The notes under the pieces were generated by a model. That model searched no databases, was not told the DNA's origin, and saw only the letters and a program-made list of their open reading frames with translations. The position numbers were made by a program, and so were the translations under genes. Below are positions 35,299-44,129 of a stretch of 64,000 bases of DNA, in pieces. The stretch spans positions 1 to 64,000 of the forward strand of contig JAGXAN010000007.1 of NCBI GenBank assembly GCA_019075865.1. The letters are read 5' to 3'. The stretch comes from Hyphomicrobiales bacterium (GTDB taxonomy: Bacteria > Pseudomonadota > Alphaproteobacteria > Rhizobiales > Beijerinckiaceae). The first letter of the stretch is position 1. Each line of letters starts with the position of its first letter.

Positions 35299-35935
35299 TG
35301 AGCTTTCTTTCCAGAATTTGGCTGGATTTCGACAAAGGCCAGCAGAGCGCGAAATACAGGAGGGCGACCAGGCCATAAACGGTGAAGGGCTGGAAGGTTG
35401 CGTTGGTCACCACGCTGCCCGCCTTCGATAATTCGACAAAGCCGATGATAGATGTGAGCGCCGTGCCTTTGATGACTTGCACGGAAAACCCGACCGTTGG
35501 CGCGACAGCGATTTTCAGCGCTTGGGGCAAAATGACATAGCGCATCTGCTGGAGGTAACCCATGCCGAGACTGGCGGCGGCCTCCCATTGGCCGGATGCG
35601 ACGGATTCCACGCAGCCGCGCCATATCTCCACGAGAAACGCCGCCGTCCACGCTATGAGCGCCACACCCGCCGCAAGCCAGGCGGGCACATTGATGCCAA
35701 ACAGTCCCAATCCAAAAAACGCCAGAAACAACTGCATGAGCAGCGGTGTTCCTTGAAAAATCTCGACATAGATTTTTGAAAAAAACTGCGCGGCGCGGTT
35801 ATGGCCGATGCGCATGAACAGCAATATCAGGCCCAAAATACCGCCACCCAGAAATGACACGAGGGAAAGCAAAATCGTCCAGCGCGTCGCCAACAGCAGA
35901 TTACGAAAAATGTCCCATAGGGTGAATTGCGTCAT
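35276..35935 (-). CDS. Polar amino-acid ABC transporter permease, second subunit
   Basis: This 219-residue HisM/GlnP-like permease has about five helices and the motifs YVEIFQGTPLLMQLFLAFFGL and EAAASLGMGYLQQMRYVILPQAL, the EAA loop. It starts with the ATG at 35935, overlapping the previous permease stop (ATGA), and its end overlaps the ATPase gene. The frame remains open upstream inside the other permease gene, which is only a shadow. Confidence 0.93.
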   Translation of the reverse strand: MTQFTLWDIFRNLLLATRWTILLSLVSFLGGGILGLILLFMRIGHNRAAQFFSKIYVEIFQGTPLLMQLFLAFFGLGLFGINVPAWLAAGVALIAWTAAFLVEIWRGCVESVASGQWEAAASLGMGYLQQMRYVILPQALKIAVAPTVGFSVQVIKGTALTSIIGFVELSKAGSVVTNATFQPFTVYGLVALLYFALCWPLSKSSQILERKLNVAHRNH

Positions 35936-36603
35936 CGCGCCGCCTTTCTCTGGAAAAGTCGTCCGCCGATAAATTTGAGAAGCAGCCGTAACAGGATCGC
36001 CAGGGTCAGGTAAATAAAGGTCGAGACAAAATAGGCCTCGAAAGCGCGAAACGAGCGTGACTGGATGAAATTGGCGGCGAAGGTCAGGTCTTCCACGGCA
36101 ATTTGCGAGACCACGGAGGAGCCAAGCATCACGATGACGATCTGGGAGGAGAGGGCTGGCCAAATCCGTTTGAGCGCTGGCAGCAGCACGACATAACGGA
36201 AGGTTTCAAACCGCGTCATGGCGAGGCTTGCCCCCGCTTCAAACTGGCCGCGCGGTGTCGCCTCGATGCCGGCGCGGATAATTTCGCAGCTGTATGCGCC
36301 GAGGTTGATGATCATCGCCAGATTGGCGGCTGAGGTTTCCCCCATTTGCAGCCCCAGTGAGGGCAGGCCAAAAAAGATGAAAAACAACTGGATCAGGAAA
36401 GGCGTGTTGCGAATGAGTTCGACGTAAACTGAAACAATGGGTTTCAGCCAAGCCGGTCCCAATGCCCGCACCCACGCGCAAAAAACGCCGAGGCTCACGC
36501 CAAAAACCGCCCCGATCAAAATCAGCTGTATGGTGACCCAGGTGCCTTTCAGCAGCTCCGGATAATAGACCAGCAGCCAACCAAAATTGAAATGATAGCT
36601 CAC
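35932..36603 (-). CDS. Polar amino-acid ABC transporter permease, first subunit
   Basis: This 223-residue HisQ/GlnP-like permease has VYVELIRNTPFLIQLFFIFFGLPS and the EAA loop EAGASLAMTRFETFRYVVLLPAL. It uses a GTG start at 36603, a few bases after GGGAACC. It forms a heterodimer with the product of the next gene. A strong hairpin precedes it in the gap after the binding-protein gene. Confidence 0.92.
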   Translation of the reverse strand: MSYHFNFGWLLVYYPELLKGTWVTIQLILIGAVFGVSLGVFCAWVRALGPAWLKPIVSVYVELIRNTPFLIQLFFIFFGLPSLGLQMGETSAANLAMIINLGAYSCEIIRAGIEATPRGQFEAGASLAMTRFETFRYVVLLPALKRIWPALSSQIVIVMLGSSVVSQIAVEDLTFAANFIQSRSFRAFEAYFVSTFIYLTLAILLRLLLKFIGGRLFQRKAAR

Positions 36604-36629
36604 TCAAGGTTCCCGATGCTGTGGGCGAA

Positions 36630-36654
36630 GCCGGACCGCGTTTTGCGATCCGGC
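36630..36654 (-). other. Intercistronic mRNA hairpin after the binding-protein gene
   Basis: GCCGGA, a mismatch, CGC, loop GTTTT, GCG, a mismatch and TCCGGC form a nine-pair stem in the 61-base gap between the binding-protein and first permease genes. There is no T-run, so it is not a terminator. In many importer operons such hairpins protect the 3' end of the binding-protein message, giving more binding protein than permease. Confidence 0.6.
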
Positions 36655-36664
36655 GGCCATGCCG

Positions 36665-37459
36665 TTAAAGGTCGGCAGGAAGGTCGGCGTGGAGCCATTT
36701 TTGCGAAATGGCGTTCAGGGAGCCATCTTTTTTGGCTTCAGCAATGATTCCGTCGATCTTGGCTTTCAATGCCGCTTCGTTCTTGTTGAAGCCCACATAG
36801 CAGGGCGAATTCTGAATCAGGAATTTGAGTTCAGGCCGCTTGGGTGGATTTTTGGCCAGGATTGCGGCCGCAACCACATTGCCCGTTGCGATAATCTCGA
36901 CTTGTCCGGACAGAAAGGCCGAAATGGTGCCGTTATTGTCCTCAAAGCGTTTGATGACTGTGCTGGACGGGGCAATCTTGGTCAGCTGGAGATCCTCAAT
37001 AGCACCGCGTGTGACGCCGATGGTTTTGCCGGTGAGGTCGGTTGCCTTGCTGGCGGTGATGCCGGGCGGCGCGAATACGCCACTGAAGAACGGCGCATAA
37101 GCGGTGCTAAAATCAATGGCTGCTTCGCGCTCGGCACTTTTGCCAAGGCTGGAAATCACCAGATCAACTTTGTTGGTCTGGAGATATGGGATGCGATTGG
37201 CGCTGGTCACGGGAACCAGTTCCGCTTTCACCCCCAGTTTGCCAGCAATCAGTTTGGCCATATCAATGTCATAGCCTTGCGGCGCCATATCGGTTCCAAC
37301 ACTGCCAAAGGGCGGAAAATCCTGCGGGACGGCAACGCGGAGGGTGCCGCGTGCTGCAATATCGCCCAAAGTGTCGGCCAAAGCTTGGCTGGATGACATG
37401 ACTGGAACCGCCATAAGGAGGGTCGCCACCAATCCGGCACAAAAAGTCTTTCTATTCAT
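36665..37459 (-). CDS. Polar amino-acid ABC transporter binding protein
   Basis: This 264-residue periplasmic protein of the SBP_bac_3 family has a signal peptide ending near SQALA. Then come GTLRVAVPQDFPPFGSVG, GYDIDMAKLIAGKLG, KVDLVISSLGKSAEREAAIDFSTAY and a second lobe with GKTIGVTRG. The start at 37459 follows GAGGA. It is the first gene of the importer operon; the ligand within the glutamine/cystine/histidine range cannot be set. Confidence 0.93.
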   Translation of the reverse strand: MNRKTFCAGLVATLLMAVPVMSSSQALADTLGDIAARGTLRVAVPQDFPPFGSVGTDMAPQGYDIDMAKLIAGKLGVKAELVPVTSANRIPYLQTNKVDLVISSLGKSAEREAAIDFSTAYAPFFSGVFAPPGITASKATDLTGKTIGVTRGAIEDLQLTKIAPSSTVIKRFEDNNGTISAFLSGQVEIIATGNVVAAAILAKNPPKRPELKFLIQNSPCYVGFNKNEAALKAKIDGIIAEAKKDGSLNAISQKWLHADLPADL

Positions 37460-37663
37460 TGGACATTCCTCATCAATTGTAACGCATGGAAGGTTGCAAC
37501 GTTCATGCCAGAACCGATGCCGCAAAATTACTGAATTTGCTGGCCAATATGACCACCAAGCTGCCTGCATCGCAAGCAACACGGCGCATTTGCCCAAATT
37601 TTATGCACAGAGAGTTGCGGCGACGCCCTCCGCGTGCCGCTCACAAGCCTCGCGCTTGAGCCG

Positions 37664-38974
37664 TCAGTGCGGGTTTTCGAGACTGAATTGCTCGGATTGT
37701 TCGTCATAGGCGAATAATTCGGCGTAGCGGGCCCATGCGACGATGGTTTTCAGAGTTTCGTCGGCGTTGGATTCGGACATATAGTCTTCAAGTTCGTTGC
37801 GAAAACGGGCAGCCGGGGCGGCGTGGGTCGCGCGCTCTTCCAGCACGCGGCGGATGAGCCCGACGATGGGCACGTAATTGACCAGCAAATCGGCGAATAA
37901 TTTCTTGCGTCCGTCCGTATCCAAAGTGGCAAAGCGCTTGCCCGAGTCGGTGAGCATGAGGTCGCCTTCGCTCAAATGGGCGAGGCGCAGCAATTGCAAT
38001 GCCTCACCGATATGGAACAATTCGTCGGCTTCCATTTGCAGCGTTCCAGCCAGCACTGGCAAATCGGCGCGGCCATGATAGGGGGCATCGGCGAGTTCCT
38101 CGATCAGGCCGGCCATCACGTTGGTGGAAACCTGATTGAGCATCATGCCAACGCCGGTGCCTGGAATGCCATCAAGGCTGGGTGCCTTGGGTTCGCTGCG
38201 CTGTGTCATCCTCGCATAGATGGTTTCAACGATCTGGCGGAAGCTGGGATCGAGACGGTCGCGGGGATGCGGGAGATCGACTTTCAGATCCGTGGCGACA
38301 CGTCCAGGATTGGATGTGAACACCAGAATTCGGTCGCACATCAGCACCGCTTCTTCGATGTTATGGGTCACCATAAGCACGGACTTGATCGGCAACCGGC
38401 CTTCGATCCACAGGTCAATGAAATCGGTGCGCAGGGTTTCGGCGGTGAGCACGTCGAGCGCGGAGAATGGTTCGTCCATCAACAGGAGGTCAGGATCGAC
38501 GACGAGCGCGCGGGCAAAGCCAACGCGCTGGCGCATGCCGCCCGAAAGTTCCTTGGGATAGGCGTTTTCAAAGCCGTCGAGGCCGATGAGATCGATGGCC
38601 GCCAGGGCGCGGGCACGGCGCACCGAGGCTTCGACGCCCAGCGCTTCCAGCCCCAGTTCGACGTTTTGTTGCACCGTCAGCCAGGGGAAAAGCGCAAAAG
38701 ACTGAAACACCATGGCAATGCCGCGCGGCGGTGCCGTGATGGGTTCGCCGCGGCAGACGGCGCTCCCCGAGGAGGGTTTCACCAGGCCGGCGATAATGCG
38801 CAGCAGGGTTGATTTGCCCGAACCCGAGCGCCCCAACAGGCCAACGATCTCGCCCGCCCGAATGGTGAGGTCGACATCCTGCAAGACCTGAAATTGCGAG
38901 CCGCTCGCCTTGGGGAAGGCACGGGAAACTTTGTTCAGTTCGATCAGCTTCGGCTGCGGGGAACGCTCAAGCAT
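37664..38974 (-). CDS. NitT/TauT-type ABC ATPase with C-terminal AAA-associated domain
   Basis: This 436-residue protein has an N-terminal ATPase (about 1-270) with Walker A GRSGSGKST, MVFQSFALFPWLTV, the signature LSGGMRQRVGFARAL and LLMDEPFSALD, as in nitrate/sulfonate importers. The second part (about 285-430) begins near TGVGMMLNQVSTNVMAGLIEELADAP and is the helical AAA-associated domain found in a subset of these ATPases, which may sense signals or regulate activity. The ATG at 38974 follows GAAGG. It lies 28 bases downstream of a fused permease gene and has no binding-protein gene next to it. Confidence 0.9.
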   Translation of the reverse strand: MLERSPQPKLIELNKVSRAFPKASGSQFQVLQDVDLTIRAGEIVGLLGRSGSGKSTLLRIIAGLVKPSSGSAVCRGEPITAPPRGIAMVFQSFALFPWLTVQQNVELGLEALGVEASVRRARALAAIDLIGLDGFENAYPKELSGGMRQRVGFARALVVDPDLLLMDEPFSALDVLTAETLRTDFIDLWIEGRLPIKSVLMVTHNIEEAVLMCDRILVFTSNPGRVATDLKVDLPHPRDRLDPSFRQIVETIYARMTQRSEPKAPSLDGIPGTGVGMMLNQVSTNVMAGLIEELADAPYHGRADLPVLAGTLQMEADELFHIGEALQLLRLAHLSEGDLMLTDSGKRFATLDTDGRKKLFADLLVNYVPIVGLIRRVLEERATHAAPAARFRNELEDYMSESNADETLKTIVAWARYAELFAYDEQSEQFSLENPH

Positions 38975-39002
38975 GCGGATTTCCTTCTCGAATTTTGGCC
39001 CG

Positions 39003-40736
39003 TCAGTCCAATCGCAACCGGCGCTCGGAATAGGCATATAGATTGCGCCAAAGCAGGCGGTTAAACAGGGTCACCATCAGGCCCATGATTGTCATTCCCA
39101 GCACCACACGCGGAAAATCGCCCGCTGTGGTGGCATTGGCGATATAGGAGCCAAGCCCGACCGCGGTAAGCTGCGTTTTACCCCAACTGGCAACTTCGGC
39201 CACAATAGCAGCATTCCAGGAGCCGCCGGACGCGGTGATTGCCCCGGTGATGTAATAGGGGAAAATGCCGGGGAGAATGACCTTCGCCCACCAGCGCCAA
39301 CCGGTGTAATGAAAGCTTGCCGCGGCCTCTTTCAAATCATTGGGAAACGCGCTGGCACCGGCAATAACATTGAACAAAATATACCATTGCGTGCCAAATA
39401 TCATCAATGGACTCAGCCATATATCGGCATTCAACTGGAAATGCACAATCACGACCACAAAGGCCGGGAAGGCGACATTGGCGGGAAACGCGGCCAGAAA
39501 TTGCGCCAGTGGCTGGATTTTTTCCGCCAGTTTCGGGCGAAGCCCGATCCAGACGCCCACCGGCACCCAGATCAAGCTGGCCAGGATCATCAGCACCACG
39601 ACGCGGGCGAGGGTGACAAAGCCGTCAAACGTCGCGGTCCACACGTCGCTCCATTTTAATGCCGCCGACAGATAGGCATATATGCTCCAGCCACCAAATA
39701 ATGTGGCCAGCCCGATCACGCCAAAGAACACCCAGTCGATCGAGCCGCTGGATATGGCAAGCGGCAGGCGGATTTGCGGAAGGCTGGGCCAGCGCACCGG
39801 CATCAGTGACACCTTTCGGGCGAGGCTGGAAAACGGCACCGTGAAAGCGCGCAAGGCCCGCGTGCGGCGAAACAGGTTCAGCATCCAGCTTGTCGGCGCT
39901 TCTTCGGATGAAGTTTGCTCGAACCGGAATTTATCTGCCCAGGCGACAATCGGGCGAAACAAAAACTGGTCATAGGCAATGATCACGATCAGCATGGTGA
40001 CAATGGCATAACCAACCGCCACCAGATTTTGCTTTTCAATGGCCAAGGCCACATAGGATCCAATGCCGGGCAGGGTGATTGTGGTGTTGCCGACGGTGAT
40101 GGCTTCGGACGCGACAACGAAGAACCAGCCCCCGGACATCGACATCATGGTGTTCCAGACCAGTCCGGGCGTCGCATAGGGCACTTCCAGTCGCCAGAAG
40201 CGCTGCCATGGCGTCAGGTGAAAGCTTTGAGAAGCTTCGTCGAGATCCTTGGGAATGGTTTTGAGGGCCTGGTACATGCTGAACGTCATGTTCCAGGCCT
40301 GGCTGGTGAAAATCGCAAATACCGAGGCAAGCTCGGCTCCCATCACATTGCCGGGGAACAGGTTGAGGAAGAAAATAACGGTGAAGGTCAAAAATCCCAG
40401 AATTGGCATGGATTGCAGAATGTCGAGCAGCGGAATCAATACGATTTCGGCTCGCCGACTTTTGGCGGCAAGCGCGGAATAAACGAAAGTAAAGATCAGC
40501 GAAAAAATGATCGCCAGCAACATCCGTAATGTGGTGCGCAGCGCATATTCGGGCAAATGCGAGGGGTTGAGCGAAAGCGGGCGAATGTCGAGCGCCGAAA
40601 TGGGCGCATTGGTCTGTTGCGCGCCCCAAACGATCAGTACCAAGGCCAGAATAATGAAGACAAGCGCAAACATGTCCCAGATATTGGGCACAAGCGCTCT
40701 ACCCAGCGCCGCAGGTGAAATGCGGTTATCAGACAT
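39003..40736 (-). CDS. Double-domain NitT/TauT-type ABC permease
   Basis: This 577-residue protein has two BPD_transp_1 units in one chain. The first (about 60-285) includes LDEASQSFHLTPWQRFWRLEVPYATP, the second (about 360-575) NDLKEAAASFHYTGWRWWAKVILPGIFP, both EAA loops. About 60 polar residues link them. The fusion should make the complete channel for the ATPase gene that follows. No periplasmic binding protein is encoded nearby, so the transported substrate cannot be guessed. The start at 40736 follows CAGGTAA. Confidence 0.9.
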   Translation of the reverse strand: MSDNRISPAALGRALVPNIWDMFALVFIILALVLIVWGAQQTNAPISALDIRPLSLNPSHLPEYALRTTLRMLLAIIFSLIFTFVYSALAAKSRRAEIVLIPLLDILQSMPILGFLTFTVIFFLNLFPGNVMGAELASVFAIFTSQAWNMTFSMYQALKTIPKDLDEASQSFHLTPWQRFWRLEVPYATPGLVWNTMMSMSGGWFFVVASEAITVGNTTITLPGIGSYVALAIEKQNLVAVGYAIVTMLIVIIAYDQFLFRPIVAWADKFRFEQTSSEEAPTSWMLNLFRRTRALRAFTVPFSSLARKVSLMPVRWPSLPQIRLPLAISSGSIDWVFFGVIGLATLFGGWSIYAYLSAALKWSDVWTATFDGFVTLARVVVLMILASLIWVPVGVWIGLRPKLAEKIQPLAQFLAAFPANVAFPAFVVVIVHFQLNADIWLSPLMIFGTQWYILFNVIAGASAFPNDLKEAAASFHYTGWRWWAKVILPGIFPYYITGAITASGGSWNAAIVAEVASWGKTQLTAVGLGSYIANATTAGDFPRVVLGMTIMGLMVTLFNRLLWRNLYAYSERRLRLD

Positions 40737-41022
40737 TCGGTCATTACCTGAAAAATGGGATTTTCACATGTTTTGCATCGGTTGTTGCGGTCGTAACAGC
40801 CGGTGCATCTGCAAGTCAATTTTCTTATTCTTTCGTGACTAAATGTGACGGTTGCGTGAAGGCGAGATGCGCAATCGGCGCTTGATTGCACGATTGAGTT
40901 GCGCGCGACCGCTTGCCGGCTTCCGCTGGCAATGCTAAATATTCTCTACTCATTCCCACCCAATCGATTGGCACCTGCGCTTCGCGCAACAGTGACCTTT
41001 TTGAATGCTACCGGAGACTATC
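40737..41022. promoter_or_regulatory. Divergent intergenic region upstream of the ABC permease and aldo/keto reductase genes
   Basis: These 286 bases separate two divergent transcription units and must contain both promoters. It is AT-richer than its flanks between about 40790 and 40850. I see no convincing hexamer pair, riboswitch or RNA gene in it. Confidence 0.4.
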
Positions 41023-42072
41023 ATGGAAATGCGCAAACTGGGTCGCGATGGCCCAAATGTGTCTGTCATCTGCCTTGGCACGATGACATGGGGCCAGCAA
41101 AACACGGAGGCCGAAGGCCACGAGCAAATGGATTACGCCTTGGCCCATGGCGTCAATTTCTTCGATACGGCTGAAATTTATTCCATTCCCCCGAAAGCCG
41201 AAACACAAGGGTCGACTGAGACCATCATTGGCAAGTGGTTCAAAGCGCGCAAGAACCGCGACAAGGTAGTGCTCGCCAGCAAGGTCGCCGGACGTTCGGC
41301 GTTCAACTGGCTGCGGGATGACGGGGCCAGTGCGCAACTGAGCCGCAAGCAGATGACCGAGGCGCTGGAGAAATCCCTGAAGCGCCTGCAAACCGATTAT
41401 CTGGACCTTTACCAGTTGCACGCGCCGGATCGCGCAGTCACGGCCTGGGGTTCCAATCCCACCGTTTATAAAGTGCCGCCCAAATCGGAGGAAAACCCGA
41501 TCGAGGAAATCCTTGATGTGCTCAACGGGTTTGTGAAAGCGGGAAAAGTGCGGCAGGTCGGCCTTTCCAATGAAACGGCCTGGGGCACCATGCGGTTTGT
41601 GACGGCGGCCGAAGCGCGGTCGCAAGTGCGCGTTGCCTCCATCCAGAACGCCTATAATTTCCTCAACCGGACATTTGAGATCGGTCTGGCGGAAGTGGCC
41701 ATGCGGGAGCATGTTGGACTGCTGGCCTATTCGCCGCTCGCGCAGGGCTATTTGACCGGCAAATATCTGGATGGCGCCCGCCCCGCCGGTGCCCGCACCA
41801 CCTTGTTCAATCGCGGCCAGCGTTATGAGACGCCCGGATCTGACGTGGCGATCCGGGCCTATGTCGCGCTGGCGCGCGAGTTTGGCATGGATCCGGCGCA
41901 AATGGCGCTGGCCTTTGTCAATTTGCGGCCATTCGTGACGGCCAATATCATTGGTGCAACCAGCATGGATCAATTGAAAATTGCCATTGGCTCGCATGAT
42001 TTGAAGATCAGCCCGGAATTGGAAGCGCGAATCGACGCCATTCACCAGTTGCACATGAACCCTTGCCCCTGA
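41023..42072 (+). CDS. Aldo/keto reductase (Tas/YghZ-like)
   Basis: This 349-residue NADPH-dependent oxidoreductase has a TIM barrel. The catalytic tetrad is visible: Asp and Tyr in FFDTAEIYS, Lys in LASKVAG and His in LYQLHAPD. The cofactor-binding ANIIGATSMDQLK near the C-terminus and the preceding GLLAYSPLAQGYLTGKYL are typical of the Tas-type group. The ATG at 41023 follows GGAG; the upstream ATG at 41005 is less likely. It stands alone before the secE promoter; the substrate is unknown. Confidence 0.93.
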   Translation: MEMRKLGRDGPNVSVICLGTMTWGQQNTEAEGHEQMDYALAHGVNFFDTAEIYSIPPKAETQGSTETIIGKWFKARKNRDKVVLASKVAGRSAFNWLRDDGASAQLSRKQMTEALEKSLKRLQTDYLDLYQLHAPDRAVTAWGSNPTVYKVPPKSEENPIEEILDVLNGFVKAGKVRQVGLSNETAWGTMRFVTAAEARSQVRVASIQNAYNFLNRTFEIGLAEVAMREHVGLLAYSPLAQGYLTGKYLDGARPAGARTTLFNRGQRYETPGSDVAIRAYVALAREFGMDPAQMALAFVNLRPFVTANIIGATSMDQLKIAIGSHDLKISPELEARIDAIHQLHMNPCP

Positions 42073-42108
42073 ATTGCAGTGGTTCGTCGCGCCGGGTGAA
42101 TATTTTTC

Positions 42109-42137
42109 TTGGATTTCCATTCGGCGCGGTTTATAGG
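42109..42137 (+). promoter_or_regulatory. Predicted sigma-70 promoter for secE-nusG
   Basis: TTGGAT at 42109-42114 and TATAGG at 42132-42137 are separated by exactly 17 bp, a good sigma-70 match. The start of transcription would be near 42144, about 60 bases before secE. It lies in the gap after the aldo/keto reductase gene, where a promoter for this operon is expected. Confidence 0.65.
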
Positions 42138-42201
42138 AATGTCATGGCGCGCAACCTCTCCGGTTTCGCGCCACGATTTTTTCAAGTTGTCGGGATCTGT
42201 C

Positions 42202-42393
42202 ATGGCCAGTGCATTCGAATTCATTCAGAACGTGCGTGCGGAAGCGGCCAAAGTGGTGTGGCCGACGCGCCGCGAAACCGTCGTGACATCGTTGATCGTT
42301 ATCGCCATGGCGGCTGCGGCCAGCCTGTTTTTCGTTTTGGCGGATGAAAGCATCCGTCTGGTAATCAGCTTCATTCTCAGTTTTGGGCACTAG
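42202..42393 (+). CDS. secE: Protein translocase subunit SecE
   Basis: This 63-residue, single-helix SecE of the short alphaproteobacterial type has an amphipathic part VRAEAAKVVWPTRRETVVTS followed by a membrane helix. It clamps SecY in the preprotein channel. The ATG at 42202 is the only start that gives a normal SecE N-terminus; the in-frame start at 42109 would add 31 unrelated residues. nusG follows after 30 bases. Confidence 0.95.
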   Translation: MASAFEFIQNVRAEAAKVVWPTRRETVVTSLIVIAMAAAASLFFVLADESIRLVISFILSFGH

Positions 42394-42423
42394 CCAATTC
42401 AGAATTCATCGGGATCAAAAAAT

Positions 42424-42957
42424 ATGGCAATGCGCTGGTATATCGTTCACGCTTATTCGAATTTCGAAAAGAAAGTCGCCGAATCGATTCGTGAACAGGC
42501 AGAACAACGCGGTCTGGGCGCGAAGTTTGAAGAAATTCTCGTCCCGACTGAAAATTTTGTCGAAGTGCGGCGCGGTCGCAAGATCAACTCCGAGCGTAAA
42601 TTCTTTCCCGGTTATGTGCTGGTCAAGTGCGACCTGACCGACGATGTCTATCACCTGATCAAGAATTCGCCGAAAGTGACCGGGTTCCTGGGCTCCGACA
42701 AGAAGCCAATGCCGATTCCCGATATTGAAGCCGAGCGCATCAAGGGGCAGGTGGCTGACCGTGTCGATCATCCCACCCATGCCATCCGCTTTGAAGTGGG
42801 TGAGACGGTGCGGGTTGCCGATGGGCCGTTTGCCTCATTCAATGGCATTGTCGAGGAAGTCGACGAGAGCCGCTCGCGCGTGAAAGTCGCGGTTTCGATC
42901 TTTGGCCGGGCAACGCCGGTTGAACTGGAATATGCGCAAATCGAAAAAGTGGCCTAA
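42424..42957 (+). CDS. nusG: Transcription termination/antitermination factor NusG
   Basis: This 177-residue NusG begins MRWYIVHAYSNFEKKVAESI (NGN domain) and ends with a KOW domain (ADGPFASFNGIVEEVDE). It binds the RNA polymerase clamp and links to Rho or to ribosomal S10. Co-transcribed with secE and closed by a strong terminator rather than running into rplK. Confidence 0.97.
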   Translation: MAMRWYIVHAYSNFEKKVAESIREQAEQRGLGAKFEEILVPTENFVEVRRGRKINSERKFFPGYVLVKCDLTDDVYHLIKNSPKVTGFLGSDKKPMPIPDIEAERIKGQVADRVDHPTHAIRFEVGETVRVADGPFASFNGIVEEVDESRSRVKVAVSIFGRATPVELEYAQIEKVA

Positions 42958-42999
42958 CCACCAGGTCGATCCAGAATCAGCGGCCCTTGATCGGGCCGC

Positions 43000-43039
43000 A
43001 AAAAAGCGGGCCATGGATAAATCCAGGCCCGCCTTTTTT
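43000..43039. terminator. Bidirectional intrinsic terminator between nusG and the L,D-transpeptidase gene
   Basis: AAAAAAGCGGGCC and GGCCCGCCTTTTTT flank a 13-base loop, giving a seven-pair GC stem with a T-run on both strands. It ends the secE-nusG transcript and, read from the other side, the L,D-transpeptidase gene that stops 13 bases further on. Confidence 0.9.
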
Positions 43040-43051
43040 ATGCGTGAAAAA

Positions 43052-43813
43052 CTAGGCTTCGACGATGACCTTGCAGCCCAGGGAAGTGCGGCTGTAAAGA
43101 TCCACCACGTCCAGATTGTGCATGCGAATGCAGCCCGAAGACATGGAAAGTCCGATTGATTCGGGTTCGTTGGTGCCGTGCACGCGGTAATAAGTGTCCT
43201 TGTCGCCCTGCCAGAGATAATGGGCGCGGGCCCCGAGCGGGTTGTTAATGCCGCCTGGCATAAACTTTTGCGTTTTGAACTGGCGCAGACGCGAATCGCG
43301 GGCGATCATTTCCGGCGGCGGGAACCATTTGGGCCATTCGCGCTTGAAGTGAACGTTTGCGGTGCCGCTCCAGGCAAAGCCGGCTCGGCCGACGCCGACG
43401 CCATAGCGAATGGCGCGGCCATCCCCGAGGATCAGATAGAGAAAGTGTGTTTTGGGGCTGATGACGATGGTGCCCGCAACTTCCTTGGTCGGATAGAGCA
43501 CAACCGAGCGCAGGAACGCCTTGTTGACGCGCTTGAAATCCAGCGGCGGAATCGGGTGGATGTCGTGCGGCATGCCGGCATAGACCGCCTTGTCGAATGG
43601 GCCGATCGCCGGGATGTCGCCGGCCAGGAGATTGCCCGGACGCATGTCGCGCACACCCTCCTGCACCGGACCGTTGGCAGCAAGCTGCGCTGGAGCGGGT
43701 GTATGCAGCGCAGGCTTCAATAAATTGGACACAAGGCTGGGCTGGGTGGTGTTGGATGTTGCACATCCACCGAGTGCGGCTGCGCCACTGAGTAGAAATA
43801 AGCGTCGATGCAT
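43052..43813 (-). CDS. L,D-transpeptidase lipoprotein (YkuD domain)
   Basis: This 253-residue protein starts with a lipoprotein signal (RRLFLLSGAAALGGCA, lipobox LGGC with Cys17). The catalytic YkuD domain occupies about 115-253. Its motif HGTNEPESIGLSMSSGCIRM contains the nucleophile cysteine and the paired histidine; residues 95-120 (VVLYPTKEVAGTIVISPKTHFLYL) open the domain. It should form 3-3 peptidoglycan crosslinks or attach proteins to the wall. The gene sits convergently between nusG and rplK, which are normally adjacent. Confidence 0.92.
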   Translation of the reverse strand: MHRRLFLLSGAAALGGCATSNTTQPSLVSNLLKPALHTPAPAQLAANGPVQEGVRDMRPGNLLAGDIPAIGPFDKAVYAGMPHDIHPIPPLDFKRVNKAFLRSVVLYPTKEVAGTIVISPKTHFLYLILGDGRAIRYGVGVGRAGFAWSGTANVHFKREWPKWFPPPEMIARDSRLRQFKTQKFMPGGINNPLGARAHYLWQGDKDTYYRVHGTNEPESIGLSMSSGCIRMHNLDVVDLYSRTSLGCKVIVEA

Positions 43814-44129
43814 AGGTTGCTTCCGAATTGAATGGGCTTCAGGTGTGCGTAAATTTCACGAGTATCTCAAGGTGTCATGGTTAATAATTCGTGCATTTCG
43901 AACCAGTGTTGCCAAATTGTCGCGATTTATTTTAGGCAATCCAATTTCTTTACGACATTGGCTCTTTTCAAGCGGAATGAACTGGGATAGGAAGCACACT
44001 CTCCAGAAATGGGGTTTAGCCGTGGGAGACAGGCCCTTCGCCAAAGGGAGTCCCTGTTGGACCACGAACATCAATGGCGATGGCTTCTGACCAAAAGGGC
44101 AGGGGCCCGCAAATATTGGATGAAATCAA
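43814..44129 (+). promoter_or_regulatory. Upstream region and leader of the rplKA operon
   Basis: No gene is seen in these 316 bases. They must hold the promoter of rplK on this strand and of the L,D-transpeptidase gene on the other, but no hexamer pair convinces me. Near rplK an interrupted stem is visible at 44029-44057: ACAGG and CCTGT outside, CCTT and AAGG inside around CGCCA. It may be a leader structure for ribosomal-protein feedback; that is inference. Confidence 0.45.

Noticed and set aside
42980-42998. GC hairpin after nusG as a second terminator
   Set aside because: On the plus strand it is followed by A residues rather than T; only the next hairpin has T-runs.
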